Of a DNA stretch of 64,000 nucleotides, positions 27,797-42,204 are shown piece after piece. Where the stretch lies: NCBI RefSeq assembly GCF_008831285.2, contig NC_045139.1, forward strand, positions 15,172,354-15,236,353, read 5' to 3'. The stretch comes from Nymphaea colorata (taxonomy: Eukaryota; Streptophyta; Magnoliopsida; Nymphaeales; Nymphaeaceae). The position numbers and the translations under genes are program-made. The notes beneath the pieces are model-generated. The model worked only from the letters and a program-made list of their open reading frames with translations. It did no database searches and had not been told where the DNA came from. Within the stretch, counting starts at the first letter, position 1; every line of letters begins with the position of its first letter.

Positions 27797-27965
27797 CAAC
27801 CATCTAACTAGGGCCATCTATTTTAAGCAGAAGGATTGCTGAGAAAAAAAAATAAGGAGAAAAAGATGTAAATTAAACGATGAAAATGCTCGTAATCTTT
27901 TTCTCATTGTTTTTTTTTTCTTAATCATCCATCATGTTGGATCAAACAACCTTGATTAGATGGCT
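27797..27965. mobile_element. Foldback MITE, about 170 bases
   Basis: Two ~70-base arms, 27797-27866 and 27897-27965, are imperfect inverted copies around a 30-base centre. The outer ends read CAACCATCTAACTAGG on the left and, reverse-complemented, CAGCCATCTAATCAAGG on the right; both arms run inward into A-rich sequence ending GAGAAAAAGA. Single arms of the same family occur at 57148-57218 and 57848-57917. There is no coding capacity. The superfamily is unresolved because a target duplication could not be fixed. Confidence 0.75.
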
Positions 27966-28000
27966 GTAATATAATACCATTCCACTTGAGTAAGAGATAA

Positions 28001-28290
28001 AAACAACATTGTTTTTACAATCTAACCTAATAGACATGATCTTAAGAGTAATTTCTTGACAAACATATATTAAGTTGGTCATTTTCCTACGTAAGTAATG
28101 TCATTTTAATAATAAAAAATGAATTGTCTTTAAAATATCAAAATTTTGGTAGTAGAAAGATATTTTTTTTTCATAAAAATGACTTAAACTAAAGCATGTT
28201 TTATATTGAATTAGTGTTTATAAATGCATTAGAAGGTTCACATTTTATTTAAAGTACTTTTTAACACAAATTTAAGAGGCCATTGGTATT
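28001..28290 (+). repeat. Unnamed interspersed repeat, copy B
   Basis: Second copy of the family seen at 25391 and 29251. It starts right after the foldback MITE at 27797-27965. It keeps the blocks CTTAAGAG, CATATATTAAGTT, CATAAAAATGACTTAAACTAA, TTCACATTTTATTTAAAGTA and AAATTTAAGAGG. It is the most divergent of the three in its middle. Confidence 0.65.
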
Positions 28291-29059
28291 TATTAATCAC
28301 TCATATAGGAATAGGTTTTCGACAACGATAAAGGTCTCCGCATCTCTTTTGAATTCAAGAGATCCCCATAATGTTTGAGATAAATGGCAAACTAAGCAAT
28401 CTATAACTTGTATATATATATTTGTGAGTTGTATATATATGTGTGAGTAAGGTCAATGTTGCCAATGCCAGATAGTTGCTGAAATGTTAAATTTTAAAAA
28501 TTTGTTTTTAAAAAGACCATAAATAATCACTAAAGCCACCATAAATTGCTGTTCCATCTTAAACCATCACTAATGTCAAATATAGTGATTGTTTTTAATC
28601 AATAAAATTTAATTTTTAATCATTCAACAACATCTAACTTTAGTAAAACTGAATGGTTATATACATATATATATATATCCAATATTATCATGCAACCATA
28701 TTATTTGTCATATATATGTTGCACACTTATCAAGAAAGACAAGAAAAAGAGAACCAAAATCGTCGTTCGTCTCTTCCGTTTATGCAAGACAACTTGGAAA
28801 GAGGCAGGTTCTTAACAATTTGTAACAGGCATTCTGAGCATTGAATTTTTGAAATTTTTACCACTTTTGTTTTGGGAAATCTTTAGCCCATTCCTCTTTT
28901 TAGATGAAAAAAAGCTCTTGTTAACGATGTTAATTAGCCCACCTTGAACGCATTTGCAAAGCTTTTTTTTATCGTTATACGAAAAAAATATGGGCACATG
29001 AAGAATGACTTAAATTTTTGTCTAGAGAGAAATGCGTAAGCCGTAAGAAGATAATTGAG

Positions 29060-29080
29060 GAGAGAGAGAGAGAGAGAGAG
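29060..29080 (+). repeat. (GA)n microsatellite
   Basis: Uninterrupted GA run in noncoding sequence. Confidence 0.9.
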
Positions 29081-29216
29081 GGGTATGGGCAGGTCTGCTG
29101 GGTTCTATATGGTAAAGGCATCCAACCCTTTGGACAAGCTTTTTTTGGGGCCCTCTAAACCCGTTCAGTTGGCCACGCCATGCACTGAGCTCTGGGCCTC
29201 TTTAATGGGCGTCAAC

Positions 29217-29219
<3 letters not shown>

Positions 29220-29248
<29 letters not shown>
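29220..29248 (+). repeat. (AT)n microsatellite
   Basis: AT run directly bordering the left end of interspersed repeat copy C. Confidence 0.95.
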
Positions 29249-29250
<2 letters not shown>

Positions 29251-29253
<3 letters not shown>

Positions 29254-29551
29254 AAAATTGATTGTCAAAAACACTTTTCTGCACAATCGAACCGTGCACC
29301 TTAAGAATATTATCATGAGAAACATATATTAAGTTAATGCTGTTCGAGTCGAATAATGTTTTCATAGCAATAGGAAAGTGAACGATTCTTACAACATCAA
29401 GATTTCGCTCCTCGAAACATTGAATATTTTTCGTAAAAATAACTTGAATTAAGAATTGTTCTATGCTAAACTTTTGTCTTTAAACAGTCCACAGTGTTCA
29501 TATTTTGTTTAAAAAATAAATTTTGACAAGCATTTAAGTGGTCTGGGTTTA
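29251..29551 (+). repeat. Unnamed interspersed repeat, copy C
   Basis: Third copy of the family seen at 25391 and 28001, same strand. It shares with copy A the blocks TTAAGAAT, ATGAGAAA.ATATATTA, GAATAATGTT, and GTAAAAATAACTTGAATTAAG near the middle, and ends with a CATTTAAGTGG-like block. The left end touches an AT microsatellite, so its outer boundary is uncertain. Confidence 0.7.
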
Positions 29552-30447
29552 TCCCCGATCTTAGTGGTCTGGGACAATATTTCAAAAACTCAGCTTTTAT
29601 GCTTTCACTTACGAGTTTCAGCCTCATAACGCAATGAAGCATAACATATTCTTGTTATCTGTTCTTGATGCTTAATTAAAGAAGTAAAACTCTGTTACTC
29701 ACAGGGTTTGAGTAATTTAGTTTTTGGATCCTTACAAACAAATTCTTACTTACATGTTTAAGTAGCTCACGTAAGGATGAATTTTCTAGTTTTGAATGCA
29801 TGCAAGAGATGCCCACATCTATATTGCAGCTATATGATTTTGAAAAAACAAAATCAACAATGAGTTTTTCTAATTGAAATTACAACAATACAAAATGGTA
29901 GCGTTTGATAATGATATATATGGTTGAAAGAAGAAAAAAACTTATCTTCTCCAATCATATCATTTCATTTATTTAATTGCTCCTTATGTTCCTTCAATCT
30001 GTAACTGAAAAAAGGATTATCAACCAAGGCAACCTATATATAATATAAAATGCAAGTGGATAATTTTTTAAAAGAAGTTTTCAAACCTCTCATATATTAT
30101 TTTCAAGTCTTTTCATGCAATGCATACGGGTGTTATAATCTGCCCTTAAAGAGTAGGTTCAATTTTGTTTTCAATGGAACAACTTGATCTAAGGTAGCAA
30201 GATAGGCTGTGGTTGCTGTCATGTAAGAAAGAGAGAAAAGGAATGGAATAGCAGTAGGAACTCTTATATCTACACAGTCCAAAAGCAGTAGAGGCATCGA
30301 TTGTTGGAGAAGAGCTCTCGGGTCACAACTTAGATTTTTTCTGATTCTTACAGCCAGGCAATATCTTTCTTGTCCCCTCAACTCTCTCTCTAACAACAGT
30401 ACTCCATGTGGTGTTCTTCTCTTTTCTTAGGATGAGGATTGCGCTGC

Positions 30448-30467
30448 ATGTGTGTGTGTGTGTGTGC
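30448..30467 (+). repeat. (TG)n microsatellite
   Basis: Short TG run in noncoding sequence. Confidence 0.85.
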
Positions 30468-30774
30468 GGGCTCCTGGCCCCCCAACATTCCATTTGTTTA
30501 ATCTTCAAAGATAAATAAAAGTTAAGGATAGCAGAAGGAAGAAGAAACTCATCTCATTGTACAGTATACATGGCTGATCTCTCTCTCTTCTCCAGGAATA
30601 TTCTCCTCTCTCACTTTTCACTTTCGGGCCCTTTTGCTTAGCGAGAGAGATGTGTACACCTGCGAGACAAAAAAAGCACGGCTGCAGTGGGCTTGTGGTT
30701 TGTCATTGTCACAGCCACGTCTTTGAGAGCAACACCTCACATGCATTATGCATCTACACACACATCTTTGTCCC

Positions 30775-30826
30775 GGTTTGGACGGAGAAATTCTCCGGCC
30801 GGTTTGGTCGGAGAAATTCTCCGGGC
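30775..30826 (+). repeat. 26-base tandem duplication with near-palindromic core
   Basis: Copies at 30775-30800 and 30801-30826 differ at only two bases. Each contains CGGAGAAATTCTCCG, which pairs with itself except at the central base, so the array could form two small hairpins or bind a dimeric protein twice. Confidence 0.9.
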
Positions 30827-32975
30827 ACATTGCTGGATGCAATGCATAAAACAGGGTGTTTAATCACAACCATGGCATCGGGCAGCCGGAGCTCAAGATT
30901 GCCTTCGAGAGAGAGGGAGAGACCAATTGATTCTATGACGATCAAAAGCACAATCTGATTGGTTGCTTGAGACACCTCTATCTCTATCTCGCTTGGATGA
31001 CAGCCATGATTAAGGTTGGGCCAGCCGGATAAGGAGTCGGCCTACCTACGACTTGGGCTGGCCCAGAGCTCAAGTTTAAGGCCTAAGCCTAAGCCATCTC
31101 AGACCTTGACTCTGCAGCGGCTATTCTTACCGTCTATCTCGATGAAGCAGCAGAGCTACTTGGAACGTCAAGCTTGCCACCGATGGGAGCAACTCTCACG
31201 AGGAAGCAATCTGAATCTGTTCAAGGACGCTGATGAATGCATGAGCAATCACAAGCCTTGAATGCGGGGCGTTCATCATCAGAATCTAATGGCCCGTGCT
31301 ACCTTGTGCCTGAAATCTGGCTCCACCAAACGTTCTTTTGCTGTTGGTGGTGACGGAATGTTCAGATTCTTGCTCATTTTACAGTAGACTAACAGTTTTC
31401 CCTCATCGATCCTTTTTGCTTTTTTTCTGAATCTAAATAGATGACAGGGTGCGTTTTCAAGGACTGGCTAGTCACCTGAATGGAACTGAATTACTTTTCC
31501 GATGTCTTTATTAAGAAGGCAGTCTCCTCGGTGCTGTGTAATCTTTTAGCATTGGAGATTTTTAACTTTGTTTCTTTTTGGTTCCTAACATAATTGTTTT
31601 GAAGTCCGCCAGAATATACTAAACGCAAAAAAGGTCTAGTTCTTTCCCTTTTTTTCTGTATGTGATTTCTCCTTGCAATCCATTCGTTGTGGAGGACGGA
31701 ATCGACCACGCAAACCCGAAGATGAGATGGTTTAAAAAGAAGAGCCAACGATGCATATGAGAAACAGCATTAATGGTGGCCACTAGCAGTGATGAATACA
31801 GGCGGTGTGATTTGCCCTGTACTGGTGTATCAGTGGAAGCAGATTATTGGGCACAGGGGATCGGAAGGCAGGGGCAAGGGGAAATAATCTTCTCCATCAT
31901 TGACAAAACTGATTCCTTATCTCAAATGATGTTTTCACATCGGAAACGGGGCAGAAAAGAGTCAAAGAGAGCAACTTACGTGAAATCCTTGTTCACCAGT
32001 ATGATAATGCAGAAGACTTCGCATATTTGCCATTTCTTAACATTTTCTGGTCAAACAATGGAGAAAAATGATAATTCTTTCTTTTTGGTTAGCCATGATT
32101 CCACCAAATTCCCACATTCAGACATGCATTCCAGATTGGAAGGAACAAAGAAACTTCCCTGAACAATTTGAAGTTGTCAGTAGCTTTAGAGGAAAGAACA
32201 CGAAGATCATGTGTGCTGGGAATGCAGCATCGATCATTCCGGATGCAAAATGATCCCATCGGCAGAGTTGCAGGCTAGATCCCGTCCAATTACACCGGAG
32301 GAACGAGGGACTGTTGTTGGATCTGAATCCAAGTGCCATCCTGCCATGGACTAAAACTAGAGGTATATACAATAAAATCAGATTTGCACCTGCGATTTCA
32401 AATCCCTTCTGTCCTATGGTATGTTGCGAACTAAAACATCCATGAGAGAGGCAGCCATACAATTTTTTCTGCGTTAGACCTCAGTGAGCCGAGTATTCTT
32501 GGTTCATCAACACATGATTCAACTGATAGCAGGGCACACATCCCATTTGGGGTCAGACAGACTCAATCTAGTAGTACCAAAATGACAACCATATCTTGAA
32601 ACTCATGGACCAAGGCAGCTGAACAATGAAAAGTCACAAAGTTGTCTTTTTCTCAGTTGGGCTTCAACGTTTGCTGACACTGTCCAACTCAATGATATGC
32701 AAACTTAATTAGCAATCATATTTTTTTAACCAGCCAAAAGTCAGTAATAGCTGTAGGATTAATGTTCTGTCGTCAGGTGATTAAATTTGTCGAGACTCCT
32801 GGTATATATACTCAAAATTCTTTGAATTAATTTAAATGATCTAGGACCTACCCATTTTGAATGCACATTCAAGCTAACGAGACAAAATAGTGTAAACTTT
32901 AGATGAATTACAGAGGAGAGAAAAAAACAGATGCATGTTCATGATCACTCTTCCAATTTGGTGCATGAGCAATTG

Positions 32976-34872
<1,897 letters not shown>

Positions 34873-36490
34873 CTTCTCTCTGCTCTCTCGCTCTTTCTGT
34901 GTGGATGGGGGTTTATCCACAGACGGTAGTCGGCAGGAAAGTGAAGTGGGTAGGTTTGGGTCGGGTCATGGTTTTCTCGGGTCCGCCTAAGTAACAACTA
35001 GCCAGATCTACTTCAGATTTGGCATTATAAACAGATGATCTTTAAATTGGGGCCACCAAGTTGATCGGACAACTGCCTGAAGACATATCCAGGATCGGAT
35101 GTCACCTGATTCGAGTCTGAGCCCCAGGACATACTCAAATCAAATACGTGATGAGAAGGATGCGCAACGCAAAGTAGATTTATTAATTAACAATCCACAA
35201 ACAGAAACCCCCTTTCTCTAGGGCTTACTTGCTATGTTTCGATTTGCATCGCCTACCCAATTCTCTTGAGTCGTTGCATTTGTTTTATTATGGATATGAG
35301 ATATGCAGTGATCCAAATCCATAGATTTAGGATCAAACACTCCCTCACCCCTCCAAATCCATGTTATTAAATCTAAATTTGTTTAAACTGAAGATCTCTA
35401 TACACCTTTTTAGCTCGAGTTATTAAATCCAGCTAAAGGATTATTGAGCTCGAGTTCACTTAGGTTCTGATTCACTAGCTCATATAAGTCAACCTTGAGC
35501 TCCGACACCATCCATTGAGTAGAGTTCAAGTTGACTTTATACATCTCGACTTGAGCTAAAGCTGAGCCATATATGAACAAGCCGAACCATATATGAACTG
35601 AACTGAGCTAGAGCTGGGCTGGGCCTATACAGCCCTCGAGGCTCATTTGTTCCTCTCATAATAAGCTATAGCGGGATTTGACATAACCAAGGGGACCCCC
35701 CTCGAAAGCTGGACGAAATTTCCCTCAAAGTTTTTCCAAGAACTAGTTGAAGAGATGAAACAATTAGTTGCATACGGCCAAAATTTATGAGGCAGGAAAT
35801 TATGATGTTATTCATACCTGCCCAACGATAACTCATTTCCCTTATCCTCCAAAGCAGCATTGCTGCACCTTTGGAAGACAACTCCAACATTAAATAGCAC
35901 CATTTAGCAGATACCTGGACAGTTCATAGGTTCAAGCTTCATATGGTCTCCAGGTAGGGCAGACTTCCTTCCTTCTTGCCCGTATGAAGGTTTTTGAGAT
36001 TTAAGAGACGTTTATTTTGAGGTTTAAATATGACACGTTAAACCAGCATGGGTAGTAGATCTCCCAAGAGTGCATTTTCCATTGAAAAAAAAAAAAACCT
36101 CTCCCACCAGCAAATGGGCAGCAGATACGCACCACAAGAACTTCTGATAAAAATGTTGGCACCATCTGCCATTTCAATTACTAAAAGATTCAGACTAGCC
36201 TTCACAAATAATGAGACAGAAACTGCTCATTATGTGTTCATACGATCTCCATATGAAAGTTCAATAATGACAAGGGGTACGAAACAACCCCTGTTTGATC
36301 ATAATATGAAGAGAGACTACAGTCCATGCTCACTAATAATATTTTCTCAACAGCTAAAGCTTCCGAGATGCCTGAAGGATTGTCCGCCACCGCCAGCACT
36401 GAAGGGAAAGCATGAAATCTCAAATGGCTCCAGCTAAGGAGTAAGACTGATTGATGGAGTAGGTCACAGGAAAATCAAACTTCGAACAGA
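34873..36490. other. Spacer between RPS20 and DRG genes
   Basis: Contains the RPS20 promoter side and the region beyond the DRG stop. The part 35400-35645 is dense in GAGCT, CTCGAG and GAGCC words, a look common in decayed plant retroelement ends, but no coding remnant was found. The 130-codon plus-strand frame at 36048-36437 has no recognisable content. Confidence 0.55.
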
Positions 36491-39400
36491 TCATGTCTTC
36501 AATGGAGCCTTCTTCACCCGATCTGATATTCTAGCAGGTCCTGTCGTATGTGACTTGAATCTCCCTCTTGCCCCTTCTTCCTTCTCCTGAAGAGCACCGA
36601 AAAAGCCGATTAAATAAGCTTTCATGAACAACCTTTTTGTACCAAAGCAACATCTCTTTGGTCGAACATTAAAGCAATATGTCAGAAGTCAGGCCATAGT
36701 CAATTACATCTGGTGAGATAAAATTGCATCTGGAAAAAAATATCACCCTTTCTCATGTTTCCAAAAGACTAAAGAGAAAAATTCTCATATGAAATATTTT
36801 TCAGAAGTTTTCCATGTGAAGAAATTTCATCTAGTTCATACGAAGAGGTGCTCTATACTACATTCCACCCTTTTCTAATCAGATTCTGACATGAACTCAA
36901 AGAAAAGAAAGTTTCCTATATCAGAACTTATACAAAAACATATTTTCATGAGATTTTTCCCTTCATGATGGGATGTGCCCTTTACAGCTACCAGAAGATA
37001 CAACTTAAACAAAAGATTCATTGTCAAATTTATAAATTGCATAACAGACAAAGCATGTTAAAAATAGCAGGTCAGATACCATCTACAAGAATGGTAGACG
37101 AGACTTCAAGTCTACGATATGAAAGTTGACGGGTAATTAGTTACGGTAATTTAGATTTACATGCAAATACTGACAGAAACACAAAAGACTTGTTTTGAGG
37201 TTTCAATGACCAACATTAAGATTCAAAATAAAAAGTGAAAGAAATCATATGAAAGTTGTCTGCATTTCCAAGCTTTCTAATGCATCCATTTTAATTCACT
37301 TCATCCTTGAAACTTGCTCTCAATTCAACTGCTACATTTCACATATGACAAGATCATTCAATTACCTTCTTCTTTACAATCTGCACCACATCCTCGTCAT
37401 TAAGAGCATGTGAAATCCCACAGTGTTGTGGATAATGTCTTGCACTAGTACCCCACACAAGGACATACTTCAATTCCTTTAAAAGATTCCTGTGTATATG
37501 ATTACAAAAATCTTCTACGGTGCAGCCTCCTCTGTCCTGAAATTTATGAGCACAGAAAGTGAACAATAATGCTAATGCCACTATCACAATAACTCAATTC
37601 CAGGCAACTAGTGAATAGTAAAATAAAATAAATACATTCAACATACAGTAGACAGAACAAACGGCTCTGCAAAATCAGGCTGTTGTCCTTGAGGCTTCGA
37701 ATATACTCTAACAAGCCCCATTGCCTCCCACATCTTAGCAAGCAACCTGTCTAAGTTGAGCTGCAACAAGAAAAAGGCAACTAAGAGCTGGCACAAAGGA
37801 AACATAAAAGCACTACCGATATTGTTAGACAAAAGAATAAATCTAGAATCTATTATATGGGTTTCTACAGATTTTATCAAAGATTGTCCACAACTTCACA
37901 GAGGTAAGCTTTTATAACAACAACAAATAAAACACTTGTCAGTCACAATGCGTTGCTCATGGAGAACATTAAACAACAATTGAAGATTAGATATTGCGAA
38001 AACTAAGGTACATACCTTCAAGTTGCAACTGATGACAACAGAATTAGGCTGGCGGGCCAGTTTGTCAACATCATCGATACCAATAACATCGATTTTGTTA
38101 TAGACATAGATACATTTCATGTATTTCCGATTCCCTTCAATGACATCAATAAAATCATCAACAGTGGCATCTTCTCTAAACAGAACCTGTAAATGATACG
38201 AGGGAAGAGAATATCAATACCTAATTCATCAGAAGCCAGAACCAGGTACCACATGATCACGTGAACTTTGAAGAATTGTACAGAGATATCATGTTATTCA
38301 AAAGCGAAAGGGAAATAAATTTAGGGATCTGGCACAAAAAAATGATCATTTACAATTAAGACCCCAGTTTAACATATTTGCATGCTACCTGTTAAGACTT
38401 CATAGTTCATACCATCAAAATATGGTTAGCAGATATCAAGACAAGGAAAGCAATGTCAGGCAAGTCTTTGTACAACATCTGTCTTATCGCAAGGAAAGAA
38501 TTAATTACACCAGATCTACAGATGAAATCTGCTCCTCAGGATTGCATTACAATCCAACCTCACTGAAGTATCATACCATCATTTAAACGACCAAGATACA
38601 TCTGTGCAGCAATGTTTCAAGACAAAATTAAACCTGAGGAAGCCTCAGGCTCGGATGTATTGTTACCATGCCAAGAAGGTGGGCTCGACAGGTCAAATAA
38701 TAAAGCGATCGAATATACTTAAAACTGTTGAAAGGAAAAAAGAGGACATATATCTACCTCTGCATTGTGGATCTTATACTCATGGAGAATTTGATAGCAA
38801 AGTTTCTCATCAATATGAGTTAAGGCCAGAGTGCTGTTAAAAGAGATTCCACCAGTCTTTTTCCTCTTGAAATATATCTGTAAAAGCCAAGAAAAGGTAC
38901 AAGGGTCATGATATATGAGAACAAAAAGCAGAGTCAACGATGTATTTCCTTTTCTCTAAATCAATCAACAATTTCTATTGTTGTTTGTGATAGATGGTCC
39001 GGCTGGTTTTAAGAAAATAAAACAAATAGAAATAAGAAACGAACTACATTTTAAAACTAATGTATATGTCAGTGGGCTTCCTAATGTTGGAATACATAGA
39101 CATGCAAAGTAATGTTAAATCATACATAAAAACATAAAACAAATATTTGATATGCGGGAGTGTGGGTGTGGAGGAGCTCCGTCGAGGGTTATGTGCTATA
39201 GAAGTCATGTTACATGCCTACATTTGTAAAATTTGCACCAGTTTTCTGCATCAAAGACCATTAAATTTTTTAGGGTCTCATATTTCCGATCTGAGCAACA
39301 TACAGACAAATCATCATAAAATCTGTGAACAAAGGCGATTGACTCTCCTAGATGGGGATTAAACCCAACCCAACGGTCAACTTGCAGCAATCCATAGTAG

Positions 39401-42204
39401 TGACATGAAAAGGGTGAAGACTAAAAGGGACTAATGGTGCGTGATATCCAGAGGTTCCTACTTATGACTAAAAAAATGACAATAAAGAAAACTAGTGAGG
39501 CTAGAAATATCAATGGGACAAAAGATGAAAACCAGAAAATGAATTTTTCAGTCTCCTGACATATATAAATAAATAACACACACACACACACACATATATC
39601 AGTGCATGAAGAGATATCCAGCTGCTTTTCCAGCATAGTGACCAACCAATCCAAACCAAAAAGAGACATACAAATAAGAAATGATCTATTAAACATAGGG
39701 ATTAAACTCATTGTCAACAAGTGCTGTGTTGGAAAGGTACATGGGGACATCATGTTGAATTTAGACTATTAATCCATTTTAAATAGGCGCCTATTACAGT
39801 TTAAGAATGAAAGAGCCAGTAAGCCCATGAACAGTTTCTTTCCACCATGGAGAAGTCCTTGCAACCAACTACAATGTAGTGCTGCTAAACTCTTTTGAGT
39901 AAGATAATGGAACTTGCCCTGATGTCAAAAGGAGGAAGCATATGATTTTGAAATATCAAGTATAGAAGAAAAGGAGAGCATACCTGAGGAGGCCTCTTGT
40001 TTAGACGCAAGCCTACAGCTTCTAGCTCCCTTGTTAGGATTTGTCGATGGCCTTCACTCTGCAGAATCATAGGTGGAAACTCATATGGTCAGCAAAGAGG
40101 ACAGTAGACACCAAGGAACCATTCTACAGAAACTTACCAAGAAAGAAGCTTATGAGAGTGGAATATATTTTTGCTAAAAATTATCAAACAATTTTAAAAT
40201 CAATGAAAATGAATGTACTTCAGAATTAGCTGTGCCCTCTCATAAATAAAGTATTATGACATTAAACAATACAAATATCAGTTGGGTTATAAAGTTCAAG
40301 GGAAGTTTCAATATACAACATCAGCAAATTCTTAAAGCTCTACCCACGCGGCCTTTATGAAATCTTGAAGCAATTTAAGGGGTTGATCGGAAATCTCCAG
40401 AATCAATAATAATATCTCACTGGTTAATGAATCAGAAGAATAAAAAAAATTATCATTAGTCAAAATTGTAACCAATTCTCAAAACACATGAACATACTTT
40501 GGATTAGAAATTTAGAATGCTATTATGGTGTGGTACTGGTACCAAACTCTCAGCACCAATAGATGGTTTGTGGCACAAGGATGATGTTTGAAGAAAGAAG
40601 AAATGCAACCTTCAATTAACATGGCAACATTCAATTAGATTGAGATATAAAACAATAAAGCGTACAAGACAAAATTATTTGTTTGAAATTTCCAATGGCA
40701 GGGAAAACTTACTTTTGAGGCATCCAGAACCATCAACACAATATCTGATGATTTAGCAACTGCTATGACCTGAATGATAGAAGTAAAAAATTAAATATCC
40801 ACACACATGGTGGAAAAGTAACAAAATGACGTAACCACAAAGTGGTATACCTGTCTACCACGACCTTTGCCTTCAGAGGCACCCTCAATGATTCCAGGAA
40901 GATCAAGAAGCTGTATCTTAGCATCATTGTATTGGATAATGCCTGGAATGCAAGTAAGCGTTGTGAACTCATACGATGCTGCTTCTGAGTGGGTTCCTGT
41001 TAGCAATGTTAGGAGCGTCGACTTTCCTACACTATCACAAAGAAAGAAACCATTGTTAATTGGGAGGCAGTTTTTTTTTTAATGGAATTGAAGCTGATAG
41101 GATCTAAGAAAGCTAAAAGCGCCTGCACAGGTTAAAACATACAGAAATAGTCTTTCAGACCACCAAAGAAAATTGGTAGAAGGACTATAAGTCCATAACT
41201 ATTAAAAAGTTCAATTGCTTTTGCGATGCTTTGAAAAGAATTAAGAGTCGACTCAATAGAGCTGCGGAGATATCAAACCATTAGGCATGAAAAGCAAAGA
41301 AGGCTAGTAGTATTTATTCTTGGTACCTGGGAAATCCAATTAATGCAACCCGGCCATGACCAAATTTGGTGACTTCGAAACCCTCACCAGCTCCAGTAGA
41401 TCCCTGTTTCAGGGTTCATGTAGTATACTCAAAAGTTTAAAACGCCACATCAAAACAATGGTCCACATGATGACCATGTTTTCCCTTCAACAGTATCCAA
41501 AACTTTTATCCTAGACATGTATGACATAAGGAATTCTTCATACCTTTGGAGGCTCTAAAAGTTGAGTCCTTAATTTAGCTAATTTCGCCTTCAGCTGCCC
41601 AAGATGATACTCTGCAAATGTTCCACCATCAAGTGAAGTCAAGCCATTTACTTAGAAGTTCTTGAATAAAACAGATAAATTCGGTGACTAAGCACCAGGA
41701 GCACGAGCAACTTTTTGGCAAGGGGCACGTCTAAATTTCAAGGCTAAAGTAATCGAATGACGATGCCCACGCTCCAGAATAGAACATCTCATCTATCATG
41801 CTTTAATTAGCAAATGATGAAATATCCTCGAAAGAGAGCCACTGACGATCACAGCTAATATACGAATCTAGAAATGGATATCTGGCGGCACCACAATGAT
41901 GCAGAATCGTGATAGGGATATCGGAAGAGAATTTACGAGTTTTAGGCCGGAAAATCAACCACTAGAGATTTCAAAGTTCCACTGTAGATTTCACGGATAA
42001 GAAGCCACAACCACTACAGACATCAGTTATACGAAATTTGCCACCACAGAGATTATCGAAAGTATACGCGATAAAAACAACATGAACAATCCCAAATTCA
42101 GCGCCAGTAAGAACGAGGGGGAGAAAGAGGAAACCTGTGGCTTTGTTCTTTTGGGTCCTCGCCATTTCGGCTTCAATCTCCTTTATCCTCTCGATGATAC
42201 CCAT
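36491..42204 (-). CDS. DRG: DRG-family GTPase (developmentally regulated GTP-binding protein), 399 aa
   Basis: Cytosolic GTPase of the OBG/DRG class, linked to translating ribosomes and stabilised by DFRP partners in other eukaryotes. The eleven minus-strand exons are 42204-42135, 41611-41544, 41403-41327, 41031-40851, 40769-40713, 40058-39984, 38877-38758, 38186-38016, 37760-37647, 37536-37366 and 36586-36491. They sum to exactly 1200 bases. The protein starts [20 protein letters not shown], the conserved helical N-terminus. It carries Walker A GFPSVGKST (69-77), switch I YEFTTLT (92-98), DLPG (115-118), NKID (246-249) and SCN (269-271). The C-terminal TGS domain includes the [15 protein letters not shown] segment (312 onward). 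All G motifs are intact and the length is normal for the family. The N-terminus and tail (RGRFKSHT...KKAPLK) match the Arabidopsis At1g17470/At1g72660 type better than At4g39520; paralogue numbering differs between papers, so no number is given. Confidence 0.96.
39576..39594 (+). repeat. (AC)n microsatellite in a DRG intron
   Basis: Short AC run in the intron between the sixth and seventh exons of the DRG gene. Confidence 0.85.

Larger units (their letters stand above)
22867..32975. other. AT-rich, repeat-filled spacer between IDD and RPS20
   Basis: Ten kilobases without a supported gene. The left part (22870-23700) is probably the IDD 5' UTR and promoter. The rest holds three copies of a ~0.3 kb repeat, one foldback MITE, and AT, GA and TG microsatellites. 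It also holds a 26-base tandem duplication with a near-palindromic core at 30775-30826, and runs of A or T near 26980-27180. Open frames up to 129 codons (for example 31773-32162 +) show no recognisable domain. Confidence 0.6.

Noticed and set aside
31773-32162. Plus-strand open frame of 129 codons
   Set aside because: No recognisable domain and no splice partners; a minus-strand frame of similar length overlaps it, as expected by chance.
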